A DNA stretch of 64,000 nucleotides from Bdellovibrio sp. SKB1291214 (GTDB taxonomy: Bacteria; Bdellovibrionota; Bdellovibrionia; Bdellovibrionales; Bdellovibrionaceae): contig NZ_CP106855.1 of the NCBI RefSeq assembly GCF_002209355.2, positions 1,426,001-1,490,000 on the forward strand, written 5' to 3'. Positions within the stretch are counted from its first letter, which is position 1. The number at the start of each line of letters is the position of its first letter. Below, piece by piece: positions 9,803 to 17,949 of this stretch. The notes below the pieces were generated by a model, which was given only the letters and a program-made list of their open reading frames with translations, had not been told where the DNA came from and did no database searches. The translations under genes and the position numbers were made by a program.

Positions 9803-9805
9803 TCT

Positions 9806-9823
9806 TCTAGTTTATAAACTAGA
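9806..9823. promoter_or_regulatory. Perfect 18-base palindrome at lipoprotein promoter/start
   Basis: TCTAGTTTATAAACTAGA is a gapless perfect palindrome. On the minus strand it overlaps the -10 part of a TTGACG (9836-9831), 16-base spacer, TAAACT promoter match for the lipoprotein gene starting at 9802. It could be a repressor operator or simply a symmetrical -10 region. Confidence 0.4.
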
Positions 9824-9981
9824 CCGCCAACGTCAACGCCATTTCAGCTGGGTCTGGGTGGTATCTCCTGACTTCACAAGCGGACTCCATATTACTTTGT
9901 GGAAACTGTTTTTAGGCAAGCTTCGCGTATCGATCTACACATCCACTCGCACTTCCCATGGAATAAAGGAGGGAGGTGGCT

Positions 9982-10329
9982 ATGTTCGCTTCAGTGCGTA
10001 CGTATCGTTTTAGCCCCGTATACATTCAGGAAATTAATAACAAGTTACAGGAAATGTTCATTCCTTTGTTGGAGCAAATGGAAGGTTTCGTTTCTTACGA
10101 TTGGATAACGACACCCGATGGGCAGGGTGTGGGCGTCTGCATTTTTCGCGACGAAGAAGGCCTTAGAGAGTCCCTCCATCTGGCGGCAGAGTTTCGCAAA
10201 ACCCATTTTAATCACGTCGGAATGACCACACCTGAGATCATCATCGGTAAAGTGGGCGCCCATGGAGCGGTTGAACCGCAAACGATACCCTCTCAGAGAG
10301 AAAATCTCGACGACCACCCGACGCATTAG
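9982..10329 (+). CDS. ABM-like (antibiotic biosynthesis monooxygenase fold) small protein
   Basis: This 115-residue protein starts FASVRTYRF, has PLLEQMEGFVSYDWI and then VCIFRDEEGLRESLHLAAEF, the pattern of the dimeric alpha+beta ABM/YdhR-type fold. Proteins of this fold include monooxygenases, haem-degrading enzymes and many of unknown role. The ATG at 9982 follows GGGAGG at 5 bases. The C-terminal 30 residues lie beyond the fold and look disordered. It is immediately upstream of a tRNA gene. No catalytic residues can be assigned. Confidence 0.6.
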   Translation: MFASVRTYRFSPVYIQEINNKLQEMFIPLLEQMEGFVSYDWITTPDGQGVGVCIFRDEEGLRESLHLAAEFRKTHFNHVGMTTPEIIIGKVGAHGAVEPQTIPSQRENLDDHPTH

Positions 10330-10392
10330 CCGCTTACGCGCCGCGCTTTTGCCAATCCACTGGGAGTTTGATAGCTTCAAACTTCCTTCAGT

Positions 10393-10469
10393 GGGGGGCT
10401 AGCTTAGTTGGTTAAAGCACGGTGCTCATAACACTGGGATCGGGGGTTCAAGTCCCTCGCCCCCTACCA
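10393..10469 (+). tRNA. tRNA with CAU anticodon (elongator Met or Ile2)
   Basis: This is a 77-base cloverleaf with encoded CCA. The acceptor arms are GGGGGGC and GCCCCCT, so pair 1-72 is a G-U wobble. The anticodon arm is CGGTG-CTCATAA-CACTG with CAU at 34-36, and the T-arm is GGGGG-TTCAAGT-CCCTC. The anticodon stem lacks three consecutive G-C pairs, so it is not the initiator. Elongator tRNA-Met and lysidine-modified tRNA-Ile(CAU) cannot be separated by eye. Its last bases are repeated about 205 bases downstream. Confidence 0.95.
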
Positions 10470-10747
10470 CTTTTTCTTTTCTTGTTAACTGCAGATGTTT
10501 TTGGATTTTAAGTTGGATTGTCTTGGCTTTGTCGAGACGTTTTCCGACCGCCATTGAGGCGGACGGAAAAGTGTACTTGCTGGGACCGCCTTCGCGGTCG
10601 CAGGCGCGTACTTGCTCCCCAATAAAACGAGCCACTGGCTCGTTTTACCGCGGGCATAACCTCGCCCCCTACCTCGGCTTCGATGTTTGTTGGCTTGCAT
10701 TTCGCCTTTGGCTCAATGCTCGCTATCGGGATCTTTTATTAATAGTT
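10470..10747. other. Gene-free stretch with serial hairpins downstream of the tRNA
   Basis: No believable gene is present. The stretch carries three hairpins in a row: one around 10544-10575 (TTTTCCG... /...CGGAAAA), one around 10585-10601 (GACCGC/GCGGTC), and one around 10624-10646 (AAAACGAGCC/GGCTCGTTTT). It also holds a second copy of the tRNA 3' end at 10660-10673. Short open frames here are artefacts of the tRNA and hairpins. It resembles a remnant of an inserted or rearranged element. Confidence 0.5.
10660..10673 (+). repeat. Direct repeat of the tRNA 3' end (possible att-site scar)
   Basis: CCTCGCCCCCTACC matches tRNA positions 10455-10468 exactly, 205 bases downstream. Duplicated tRNA 3' ends are the usual footprint of tyrosine-integrase insertion. 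No integrase gene is present, and the short G/C-rich match could also come from local rearrangement. Confidence 0.45.
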
Positions 10748-10948
10748 TTATTGGTAGGAAAAGCAGTTACCGTTATTGGCTCTGCACCAGTAGAAACTTG
10801 ATCCGTTGGCTACGTAAGAACCTGTTCCATTGGTTTCGAACGCTAGATTCATGTTATTAGACGCACTCATTGCGCTCGCACCTGGCGTTGTACTTGCGCA
10901 ACTCGAAACAGCGTATGCGCCCAAGGTATTGGTACCAAGGTATTGCGG
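10748..10948 (-). pseudogene. C-terminal remnant of a secreted or pilin-like protein
   Basis: Reading the minus strand from 10948 down to a TAA at 10748 gives 66 codons with protein-like composition: Ser/Thr/Asn/Gly-rich, with one Cys early and a final SSFYWCRANNGNCFSYQ-type end with two Cys. Type IV pilin-like and other exported proteins often end with such a Cys pair. It has no start codon suited to a whole protein and follows directly, in the same frame, after the stop of the P-loop gene at 10949. It looks like the 3' end of a gene whose front was lost by rearrangement. A tandem repeat (10921-10945) marks the junction. Confidence 0.5.
10921..10945. repeat. Two direct copies of CCAAGGTATTG
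   Basis: CCAAGGTATTG occurs at 10921-10931 and 10935-10945, a 14-base period, at the boundary between the P-loop gene and the pilin-like remnant. It may mark a recombination junction. Confidence 0.6.
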
Positions 10949-11527
10949 TTACAGGGCGTTCAGCTTTTTTAATGTGTCCATGATCGACTGAATTTTGATA
11001 CTGAAATCCGCATGGGCATCGATTCGCGTAAAGCTTGGATGACCGCCCCATACTATTTCTAAACGGCGCTGACTTTCCAAACTTTGTTCAAAATTATGAA
11101 AGCGTGATTGGTGAACTCCGCCAAAGAATTCTTTTTTTGGCATTTCTAAAAACAAGACGTGATCATACTTTGCAAGTTCTTCATCCACTTTCACGGGGAA
11201 ATTTTTTAAATAGTCCTCTATCCCTGGCGGCCAAAACGCCGCACCATCAAGCTTTGCGCGATCTAATATCATATGCGTTGCCTTGGGATTCCTTCGAGTG
11301 CAAATAAGCTCTAAATTTTCCTGAACGGTCAAAATCGAATTTTGAAAGAATCTGACTTGTTCAAGGTCATCGTGGGCTGGCGCTGGAAAACCGCCCTTCA
11401 ATAGTACTACCGCACTTTCAGGAACGAGGGCCAGATGAGGTAAATTCAATGCCTCGATAGCGGCCAGAGCTGAACTTTTTCCAGAGGAAGGAGCACCCGT
11501 TAACACGATTTTTTTAATTTTGTTCAT
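10949..11527 (-). CDS. P-loop NTPase of the NadR/AAA_28 kinase-like type
   Basis: This 192-residue protein carries a Walker A GAPSSGKSS at residues 11-19, near the N-terminus, and later ESAVVLL and ILDRAKLDGAAFW, then VLFLEMP. This arrangement is seen in AAA_28 proteins related to the nicotinamide riboside kinase domain of NadR and to TTD14. They bind or phosphorylate small molecules; the substrate is unknown here. The gene ends with NAL just before an in-frame pilin-like remnant, so the original C-terminus may have been altered. The acyl-CoA thioesterase gene lies 18 bases upstream on the same strand. Confidence 0.68.
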   Translation of the reverse strand: MNKIKKIVLTGAPSSGKSSALAAIEALNLPHLALVPESAVVLLKGGFPAPAHDDLEQVRFFQNSILTVQENLELICTRRNPKATHMILDRAKLDGAAFWPPGIEDYLKNFPVKVDEELAKYDHVLFLEMPKKEFFGGVHQSRFHNFEQSLESQRRLEIVWGGHPSFTRIDAHADFSIKIQSIMDTLKKLNAL

Positions 11528-11545
11528 TGAATGCTCCCTGTTCCT

Positions 11546-11956
11546 TTACAGACTAATCTGCAAGGGCTCTGGAAATTTAATAGGTGTCGATTTACGATTT
11601 TCGTCAACCGCCACCAGCGTAAAGACTCCGGTCATCGATTTTGTGCGCTTATCGCTGTACATGTCTTCACAATATGTGTCGACCGTCACTTCCAAACTCG
11701 TATTACCTATCTTACTGACATATGCATCAAGTTCAACAATCGTTCCTGCAGGAATCGGAATATTGAAATTCACGCGATCACTGCTGACCGTAACATAGCG
11801 CTGACGCGAAAAACGAGTGGCCGCAATAAATGCAATTTCATCCATCCAGTTTAGTGCAAGACCACCATAAAGTGTGTTGTAATGATTTGTCTCTCCAGGA
11901 AAGACAGTTTTAAAGACGCGCGTGCGCGATGAACTTTTTCGAAGTTCAAGATCCAT
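11546..11956 (-). CDS. Hotdog-fold acyl-CoA thioesterase (YciA/BACH type)
   Basis: This is 136 residues. The N-terminal half holds VFPGETNHYNTLYGGLALNWMDEIAFIAATR, the N..G...MD pattern of the YciA/BACH hotdog thioesterases, including the catalytic Asp/Asn region. VDRVNF-like and VELDAYVSKIGNTSLEV segments follow as expected. Such enzymes hydrolyse acyl-CoAs in the cytoplasm. The gene lies 18 bases upstream of the P-loop gene and diverges from the GFA gene. The single-domain length is normal. Confidence 0.88.
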   Translation of the reverse strand: MDLELRKSSSRTRVFKTVFPGETNHYNTLYGGLALNWMDEIAFIAATRFSRQRYVTVSSDRVNFNIPIPAGTIVELDAYVSKIGNTSLEVTVDTYCEDMYSDKRTKSMTGVFTLVAVDENRKSTPIKFPEPLQISL

Positions 11957-12129
11957 GGTTCCTCCGCGGGATTGTGTGCACTCCGACTTTTTCAGAGTGA
12001 TGTTATTCCTAACAGGGATCGGACTTCCTTTTGAAAGGTCACCGTTGCGGGACAGCGCCAGAATGGCTTTAAAGCTTCACTGGACTTCACCTGAATTAGG
12101 AAACGAAACGATATACAAAGGATGTAATT

Positions 12130-12573
12130 ATGTCGCTAAAAAAGTATCAAGGAAGTTGCCACTGCCAAAAAGTTCGCTTCAGCGCGGAACTTGATTTCAG
12201 CCAAGGTACAGGACGTTGCAACTGTTCATTCTGCTTAAAGGTTCGAAATTGGAGTATTCAAAGCAAACCTAGCGCTTTCAAAATCCTGGCGGGTGAAGAA
12301 AGCCTTTCTGACTATTCCAAATCTGGAGTGGCCCATTTCAAAGTCGGTGACCCTATGGCTCCGTACACCAATCACCACATGTTCTGTAAAAACTGCGGAG
12401 TTCGCTTGTTCTCCATCGGAAACATTCCTGAAATCGGCGGAGACTACGTTTCGATTTCAGTCACGACACTTGATGACATCGATTTCAAAGAGGTGATGCA
12501 AACACCCATCAAATTGATGAGTGGCCGAGATAATGACTGGTTTCACGTGCCACAATTCACCGAACACCTTTAG
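12130..12573 (+). CDS. GFA-family (Mss4-like) zinc protein
   Basis: This is 147 residues. The zinc-binding pattern is complete: GSCHCQKVRF at the N-terminus, CNCSFC near residue 38, and CKNCGVRLF near residue 95. GFA proteins were named for glutathione-dependent formaldehyde activation, but most members have no proven activity. The ATG at 12130 follows AAAGGATG. It diverges from the thioesterase gene, with about 170 bases between. Confidence 0.9.
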   Translation: MSLKKYQGSCHCQKVRFSAELDFSQGTGRCNCSFCLKVRNWSIQSKPSAFKILAGEESLSDYSKSGVAHFKVGDPMAPYTNHHMFCKNCGVRLFSIGNIPEIGGDYVSISVTTLDDIDFKEVMQTPIKLMSGRDNDWFHVPQFTEHL

Positions 12574-12620
12574 TGTTTTTACCACCCATGTTTTTACCTT
12601 GCGGTCCCCAGCTCATGATG

Positions 12621-12639
12621 CGTGTTCATTATGAACACG
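12621..12639. promoter_or_regulatory. Perfect palindrome upstream of TIGR02147-like gene
   Basis: CGTGTTCATTATGAACACG has perfect 8-base arms around TTA. It lies 48 bases after the GFA stop and about 75 bases before the TTG start at 12713, with no T-run after it. It is therefore more like a repressor or activator operator than a terminator. Confidence 0.5.
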
Positions 12640-12712
12640 ATATTTTAAGCACCTACCTTAAAAACAATTTCCTATTGTCTGTGTAGACGTATCCTATGTT
12701 TAGGAGGCGGAT

Positions 12713-13045
12713 TTGTCAGAGCACATTAGCGAGTACACGGACTATAGAGATTTCCTAAGATACAAATACAAGGAAGCAAAAGCTAAACGTGCCACGTTCT
12801 CACTTCAGCATTGCGCCACGCAATTAGAAGTTTCAAAAACTTTCGTAAAGTTCGTCTTCGACAAAAAAAGACATTTTACCTTTCCGACTTTGCCGTTGGT
12901 TTGGTCGCTGTTTAAACTAACTCCCCGAGAGCAAATGCAACTGACTTTTCTTTTCTGCTTTACAGTTTCAGAAGACCCTACATTGAAATCTCACTTTAAA
13001 AGCGTTCTGGACGGTATCGAAAGCAATACGATCGCTATTGAATAA
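12713..13045 (+). CDS. Truncated TIGR02147-family protein (N-terminal domain only)
   Basis: This is 110 residues beginning ISEYTDYRDFLRYKYKEAK, the hallmark start of TIGR02147 proteins, a family enriched in Bdellovibrio relatives and Fibrobacteres. The start is TTG, supported by TAGGAGG 6 bases upstream. Family members are usually about 270 residues, so this one has only the N-terminal helical part, which resembles a helix-turn-helix region (QHCATQLEVSKTFVKFVF). It may be a small DNA-binding protein or a stably shortened copy. A perfect palindrome lies upstream and a terminator downstream. Confidence 0.7.
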   Translation: MSEHISEYTDYRDFLRYKYKEAKAKRATFSLQHCATQLEVSKTFVKFVFDKKRHFTFPTLPLVWSLFKLTPREQMQLTFLFCFTVSEDPTLKSHFKSVLDGIESNTIAIE

Positions 13046-13075
13046 GCGAAACTGAAAAAATCGTGTCTATAGCAT

Positions 13076-13115
13076 AAAAAAAGGGCCCCTGTTTCCAGGC
13101 GCCCTTTTAGTTTTT
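13076..13115. terminator. Bidirectional intrinsic terminator
   Basis: GGGCCCCTG (13083-13091) pairs with CAGGCGCCC around TTTC with one mismatch, flanked by an A-run and a T-rich run. It separates the TIGR02147-like gene from the converging rpoD. Confidence 0.75.
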
Positions 13116-13160
13116 AAAGCTGAAGTCAGCGCTCCGACGAGGTCGGAGCATTTTCAAGTT

Positions 13161-14993
13161 CTAGCTATCTACGAAAGCTTTCAACTTGTTGCTGCGAGAA
13201 GGATGACGAAGCTTACGAAGAGCTTTCGCCTCGATCTGACGGATACGCTCACGAGTTACGTTGAAGTCTTGACCTACTTCTTCCAAAGTGTGGTCGGCTT
13301 CTTCACCGATACCGAAACGCATACGAAGAACTTTTTCTTCTCTCGGAGTCAAAGTCGCAAGAACACGGCGAGTTTGTTCCGCCAAGTTCAAGTTAACAAT
13401 CGCCTCTGCAGGGTTGATAACTTTTTTGTCCTCGATAAAGTCGCCCAAGTGCGAATCTTCCTCTTCACCCACTGGAGTTTCCAAAGAGATTGGTTCTTTT
13501 GCGATTTTAAGAACTTTACGAACTTTATCTACCGGCATGTCCATTTTATCTGCGATCTCTTCCGGAGTTGGCTCACGGCCAAGCTCTTGGATCAAGTAAC
13601 GAGATGTACGAACAAGCTTATTGATAGTTTCAATCATGTGAACAGGGATACGGATCGTACGAGCCTGATCGGCAATAGCACGAGTGATCGCCTGACGGAT
13701 CCACCAAGTCGCATATGTCGAGAATTTGTAACCACGACGATATTCGAACTTATCAACCGCTTTCATCAAACCGATGTTACCTTCTTGGATCAAATCCAAG
13801 AATTGAAGACCGCGGTTCGTGTATTTCTTAGCGATAGAGACAACTAGACGTAGATTCGCTTCAACCAATTCAGATTTCGCTGCATCGGCCTCACGCTCAC
13901 CTTTCCAGATAGCTGTGTATGTTTCCTTAACCCATGTGTGATTCATCTCAGTTTCAGAGTCCAAACGTTTAATACGAACTTCTGCTTCTTGAGCTTGCAA
14001 CACATATGAACGGAATTTTTGATAGTTAAGACCTGTATCACGAGTCATGCGTGTCAGCTCTTTTTCGTTGCTTTCAACGAGCTTCATGCGCTCCATCATA
14101 GACGCAACGTCTTTAGAGAACGTACGCTCAACACCGTCTTTGATACGACGACGAAGAGTACCGATACGGTTCACCAAGTTTTTGAACTTGATCACAACAC
14201 GGTTGATCGTTTTACGGTTGAAGTTCACAGATTCGAACACAGCCATCAAAGTGTCATTCATCGCAACAAGTTCTTTCATTGCTGCCTGACGAGCTGGCGT
14301 GTTGGTTTCTTCTTTACGTAGAACTTCGAACTGTTTTGCAGCAGCTTTTTGGTATTCTGTAACTTTACCGATCAATTCGTGAATTTTATCGATGTATTCC
14401 TTTTCATCGTATTGAGTTTCTTCATCCTCAAGACCACGGAAGATCGATTTAACTTTGATACGGCCTTCATCAAGACGCTTACCAAGCTGAATGATCTCGT
14501 AGGTACCTAGAGGTGACAAAAGGATCGCACGAACGATTTCACGCTCCCCTTTTTCAATACGACGAGCAATCTCAACCTCACCCTCACGAGTCAGTAGAGA
14601 TACGGAACCCATTTTACGCAAATACAAGCGAACTGGGTCATTACCCTTAACGTCTTCGCTTTCTGCTTTTTCTTCTTCATCTACTTCTTCGTCCTCAGAA
14701 TCAGGGCTTTCTAGGAAGTTTCCTTCACCCTCTTCTTCTTTCGAAGTTTCAGACAAGTCTGAAATAACTACACCCGCGCCTTCAAGGCCGTGCATGAACT
14801 GGTCCAATGCAGCTGGGGCAATGATTTCAGGTGGAAGAAGGTCGTTGATCTCTTCGATCGTCAACGCACCCTTTTCCTTTGCAAGCTTCAGGAATTTCTG
14901 GATTTCTTCTTTAACCAGAGCTTCCTGTTCCTGCAAAGAAAGAACCTTTACGGGCTCTTTCTCTTGTTTGTTTGGTAGGTTTTGTTTCATCAA
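13161..14993 (-). CDS. rpoD: Primary RNA polymerase sigma factor (sigma-70)
   Basis: This 610-residue housekeeping sigma factor shows region 1.1 near residues 20-80, a Glu/Asp-rich linker, region 1.2 ([21 protein letters not shown]), a long non-conserved insert, region 2 ([30 protein letters not shown], then [14 protein letters not shown]), region 3, and region 4 with the helix-turn-helix [24 protein letters not shown]. It directs core polymerase to -35/-10 promoters of the type seen here at 46014-46042 and 55422-55449. It lies 11 bases downstream of dnaG in the macromolecular synthesis cluster. Confidence 0.98.
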   Translation of the reverse strand: MMKQNLPNKQEKEPVKVLSLQEQEALVKEEIQKFLKLAKEKGALTIEEINDLLPPEIIAPAALDQFMHGLEGAGVVISDLSETSKEEEGEGNFLESPDSEDEEVDEEEKAESEDVKGNDPVRLYLRKMGSVSLLTREGEVEIARRIEKGEREIVRAILLSPLGTYEIIQLGKRLDEGRIKVKSIFRGLEDEETQYDEKEYIDKIHELIGKVTEYQKAAAKQFEVLRKEETNTPARQAAMKELVAMNDTLMAVFESVNFNRKTINRVVIKFKNLVNRIGTLRRRIKDGVERTFSKDVASMMERMKLVESNEKELTRMTRDTGLNYQKFRSYVLQAQEAEVRIKRLDSETEMNHTWVKETYTAIWKGEREADAAKSELVEANLRLVVSIAKKYTNRGLQFLDLIQEGNIGLMKAVDKFEYRRGYKFSTYATWWIRQAITRAIADQARTIRIPVHMIETINKLVRTSRYLIQELGREPTPEEIADKMDMPVDKVRKVLKIAKEPISLETPVGEEEDSHLGDFIEDKKVINPAEAIVNLNLAEQTRRVLATLTPREEKVLRMRFGIGEEADHTLEEVGQDFNVTRERIRQIEAKALRKLRHPSRSNKLKAFVDS

Positions 14994-15003
14994 TGACCCG
15001 CCT

Positions 15004-16875
15004 TTATCCTTTATTCAGAGATAGTCGATCTCTGTGTGCCTTCATAATCTGTTCCAACTTTTCTGAGGTTGGCTCGGACTTCAAAACATCCATAGCCAAC
15101 TGCTTTGCTTGATCGCGCAAGAAATTGTCGCGCACGCGCTTAAAGCAATCGCGCAAATACTTTGCCTCTATCTCTTCATCAAACCCGGGGTCGCCTTCGT
15201 GCTTTGGCGCCTCTACAAATAATAATTCCGGATGATCTACATAGGAGACAAGGAGACTGGTCAATTTATCAAACTTATTTAAGTCTTGTCTATACACATC
15301 AGTTGCTTTTTCCAGGATCTTTTTCACTCCTGGGTGAGCAATACTCGCCAGCACATTTTCATTCACAAACTGCTCGAAACTGGCACGACTTTTGAGTACC
15401 AATCCTAATAGCAGAGCTTCCGCTTTTGAGGCGCCTTTGAGGGTGATTTTGCCACCTTCCACAGAGTCAGACGCTTGAGCCGCAGCAGTTTGGTTAGTTG
15501 CTTGAGCCTGTTGGTTTGGCTGCACCGTCCTAGAGAACGAGCTGCGATTCTGCGAATATACAGGGCCACTGCTTTGCAATCCTACAGCCTGACGGAGCCA
15601 TGGCAGGGTCACACTCATCTTCTGAGCAGCCTCGGCCAAGTACAAATCACGCAAACGCTGGTCGGGAATAATCTCAAACATCGGCTTAAGCTTATCCGCC
15701 AATTTAACTTTTTCAGGAGCGTCACCACGGTAACCCTCCATCCAACGAGTCAAAATCAGAATGAAAAGATCTGGAGCACGGTCTAATTCGACCTTCAAAG
15801 CTTCCGCTCCGTATTTTTTGACGTAGTCATCAGGGTCCATGTTGTTTGGTAACGTCAGACCCTTTGGATACAAATCAGCTGCTAGCAAGATCGGAAGACT
15901 GCGCTCGGCTGCTTCCATCCCCGCGGAGTCGCCGTCAAACAGCGCCACCACATTGCGAGTCATACGCTTTAGCATCTTACCGTGCTCTGGAGTCAAAGCC
16001 GTTCCCATCGTAGCTACGGAGTTTCTAATGCCCGCTTGATAAAGGGACACCAGATCCATATAGCCCTCAACAATCAAGGCTTGGTCTTCAGAGCGAATAT
16101 AGCGAGCCGTCTGCGACAACCCATAAAGCACACGGCCCTTAATAAAGACCGGCGTTTCGGGAGAGTTCAGGTATTTCGGTTCAGTTTCTTTTTTCTCTAA
16201 GTAACGTCCGCCGAACGCAATAGGCTCGCCCATTGCTGAGAAAATCGGGAACATCAAACGATCGCGGAAAAGGTCAAAGTAACCTGGTTTGCCGTTACGG
16301 GCTTTAACTAGGCGTGCTTCCTCGGCCAAGGCCATCGGCACTTGCTTGCTTTGCAAAACGCGCTCTAATCCGTCCCACTCAGCAACCGCATAACCAATAC
16401 CGAAAGTGTCGATCACTTCCTGCGATAGACCCCGGCTAGCAATGTACTTCTTAACTGGGTGATCGTTCGGGACACGACGAAGTTGCTCTGAAAAATAATC
16501 AGCAGCGAGCTTATTTACTTTTAACAACGACTTCTTTTTATCTGCGGCTTGGTCACGTTGCGGGTCATGGGCCTCTGGAGCGGGAATCGGGATGCTGGCG
16601 CGGTTTGCAAGGTACTCGACAGCCTCAGGGAAACTCATGCCCTGATAATCGCGCAGGAATGAAAACAAGTTACCACTCTTATGACAACCAAAGCAGTGAT
16701 AGACTTGCTTCACTTCTGAAACAGAGAACGACGCTGTTTTTTCAGCGTGATCTGGAAACGGACAACGACCCATAAGGCCACTGCCGCTCTGTTTTAGCTG
16801 TGTGTATTGGGAGATGATATCGACGAGGTTGTTCGCCTCTGACACTCTCTCAATAAAGTCTTGGGAAAAACGCAT
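15004..16875 (-). CDS. dnaG: DNA primase
   Basis: This is about 623 residues. The N-terminal CHC2 zinc finger is present (CPFPDH, then [10 protein letters not shown]). The Toprim catalytic domain contains [14 protein letters not shown] with its key Glu and [16 protein letters not shown] with the metal-binding Asp residues. The C-terminal third should bind DnaB. The start is set at ATG 16875, preceded by GGAAGGTAC and matching the family N-terminus (FSQDFIERV); an upstream reading to 16935 has no such support. It is transcribed with rpoD, but a long inverted repeat separates it from yqeY upstream. Confidence 0.96.
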   Translation of the reverse strand: MRFSQDFIERVSEANNLVDIISQYTQLKQSGSGLMGRCPFPDHAEKTASFSVSEVKQVYHCFGCHKSGNLFSFLRDYQGMSFPEAVEYLANRASIPIPAPEAHDPQRDQAADKKKSLLKVNKLAADYFSEQLRRVPNDHPVKKYIASRGLSQEVIDTFGIGYAVAEWDGLERVLQSKQVPMALAEEARLVKARNGKPGYFDLFRDRLMFPIFSAMGEPIAFGGRYLEKKETEPKYLNSPETPVFIKGRVLYGLSQTARYIRSEDQALIVEGYMDLVSLYQAGIRNSVATMGTALTPEHGKMLKRMTRNVVALFDGDSAGMEAAERSLPILLAADLYPKGLTLPNNMDPDDYVKKYGAEALKVELDRAPDLFILILTRWMEGYRGDAPEKVKLADKLKPMFEIIPDQRLRDLYLAEAAQKMSVTLPWLRQAVGLQSSGPVYSQNRSSFSRTVQPNQQAQATNQTAAAQASDSVEGGKITLKGASKAEALLLGLVLKSRASFEQFVNENVLASIAHPGVKKILEKATDVYRQDLNKFDKLTSLLVSYVDHPELLFVEAPKHEGDPGFDEEIEAKYLRDCFKRVRDNFLRDQAKQLAMDVLKSEPTSEKLEQIMKAHRDRLSLNKG

Positions 16876-16958
16876 GTACCTTCCAAAGTTTCGTTCAGTT
16901 TTGACCATGTGGGACTCTCTGAACATGAGTCCCATCAGGCTTTAGGCAAGGTCCAATC

Positions 16959-17032
16959 AGGTAACAGTTCCCTTTTTGTATGGCAGTGCGCCCAAAGGGC
17001 TGCACAGCAGTACAAAAAGGGAACTGTTACCT
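16959..17032. repeat. Perfect 22-base inverted repeat between yqeY and dnaG
   Basis: Left arm 16959-16980 and right arm 17011-17032 are perfect reverse complements with a 30-base middle that itself can pair (GCGCCC/GGGCTGC). The outer 19 bases, AGGTAACAGTTCCCTTTTT, are identical to those of the inverted repeat at 56058-56169. The repeat starts 8 bases after the yqeY stop codon on the minus strand. It may act as a partial terminator or RNA-processing site, or be a small non-autonomous mobile element. Confidence 0.85.
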
Positions 17033-17039
17033 CGGGGAG

Positions 17040-17486
17040 CTAGGCTAGCTTAGTTTTGATTACTTCGCTTACGATTTTGTTGTCGGCAGCGCCATTGGCA
17101 CGAGCGATGACTTCCTTCATCACTGGGCCCATGTCTTTAACAGTTTTCGCGCCCGTAGCTGCGATAACCTCTGTCACAAGAGCTTCGATTTGCTCGCGAC
17201 TCATTTGAGTCGGCAAATACACTTCCAAAACTTTCAATTCAGCAGATTCTTGGTCAACCAGGTCTTGGCGGCCAGCTTGTTGAAATTGATCGATGGATTC
17301 TTTACGTTGCTTAACTAGTTTTTTTACGACGTTCATCACTTCTTCCGGAGTGATTGGGTCTGGGCGCATATCGATTTCACGATTTTTAATCGCTGCTTGC
17401 AGGCCACGTAGTGCTGTCAGCTTAAGTGATTCTTTTGCGATCATTGCGGCTTTAACATCAGCCATGATTTTGTCTCTAAGTTCCAT
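17040..17486 (-). CDS. yqeY: GatB/YqeY-domain protein
   Basis: This 148-residue YqeY family protein has the typical start LRDKIMADVKAAMIAKESLKLTALRGL, then VKQRKESIDQFQQAGRQDLVDQE and LEVYLPTQMSREQIEALV. The domain is shared with the tail of GatB amidotransferase and helps bind tRNA; the free-standing protein has no settled function. It lies between rpsU and dnaG, a common position for yqeY. An inverted repeat follows its stop codon and a terminator precedes its start. Confidence 0.93.
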   Translation of the reverse strand: MELRDKIMADVKAAMIAKESLKLTALRGLQAAIKNREIDMRPDPITPEEVMNVVKKLVKQRKESIDQFQQAGRQDLVDQESAELKVLEVYLPTQMSREQIEALVTEVIAATGAKTVKDMGPVMKEVIARANGAADNKIVSEVIKTKLA

Positions 17487-17510
17487 GAAAACTCCCTATG
17501 GTGATTATGA

Positions 17511-17537
17511 CAAAAGGCGACTTTGTGGGTCGCCTCT
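17511..17537 (-). terminator. Terminator-like hairpin after rpsU
   Basis: AGGCGAC (17515-17521) pairs with GTCGCCT (17529-17535) around a 7-base loop. On the minus strand it is followed by TTTTG. It lies between rpsU and yqeY and could partly separate the abundant S21 message from yqeY-dnaG-rpoD. Confidence 0.55.
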
Positions 17538-17570
17538 TGCTTAGTAAGAAACTAATAATTCAGTGATGAA

Positions 17571-17765
17571 CTATTCGCCCCAACCTTTACGAGATTTCTT
17601 AACCGCGCGCTTACGAGCAGCGATAGATTTCTTTTTAAGTCTTACTGAAGGCTTTTCGAAGTGTTCGCGTTTTTTAACTTCAGAAAGAATACCTGCTTTT
17701 TCGCAAGATTTCTTGAATTTACGGAACGCTGATTCAAAAGATTCACCATCTTTGATTTTAACCAT
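17571..17765 (-). CDS. rpsU: 30S ribosomal protein S21
   Basis: This encodes about 64 residues, starting [19 protein letters not shown], with [19 protein letters not shown] and a Lys/Arg-rich tail, all typical of S21. S21 sits near the anti-Shine-Dalgarno region of 16S rRNA. The start is uncertain: ATG 17765 matches the family, but the AAGGCAGG sequence is about 14 bases upstream, so GTG at 17771 or 17780 may be used. A reading to 17849 is excluded because the promoter lies inside it. It heads the rpsU-yqeY-dnaG-rpoD cluster. Confidence 0.93.
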   Translation of the reverse strand: MVKIKDGESFESAFRKFKKSCEKAGILSEVKKREHFEKPSVRLKKKSIAARKRAVKKSRKGWGE

Positions 17766-17820
17766 TGCCACGACAATCACCTGCCTTCCCATGTGGACGA
17801 GAGAGAAATAAGAATGAGAG

Positions 17821-17849
17821 TGTATAACAAAGAGGCAACACAGGGGCAA
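17821..17849 (-). promoter_or_regulatory. Sigma-70 promoter for rpsU
   Basis: On the minus strand TTGCCC (17849-17844), a 17-base spacer and TATACA (17826-17821) form a good promoter. Transcription would begin near 17814, about 45 bases before the likely rpsU start. Confidence 0.55.
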
Positions 17850-17949
17850 CCTCTCGAGGTCTTAACGCGATGAATTATAATCTTTCCCCAAAAGGTGCCG
17901 GCCGCTTTTTCGGTGGCATTTACTCCCAGAGCTGGATATCGTTCCGACC

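Noticed and set aside
10357-10394. Hairpin just before the tRNA (CCACTG...CAGTGG)
   Set aside because: It has no T-run and overlaps the first tRNA bases, so it was not called a terminator.
10426-10635. Open frame antisense to the tRNA ending GGEGLEPPIPVL
   Set aside because: This ending is the familiar false translation of tRNA genes read backwards; the frame also runs through hairpin DNA.
10523-10801. Open frames on both strands downstream of the tRNA
   Set aside because: They lack ribosome-binding sites and protein-like composition, and lie over hairpins and the pilin-like remnant read on the wrong strand.
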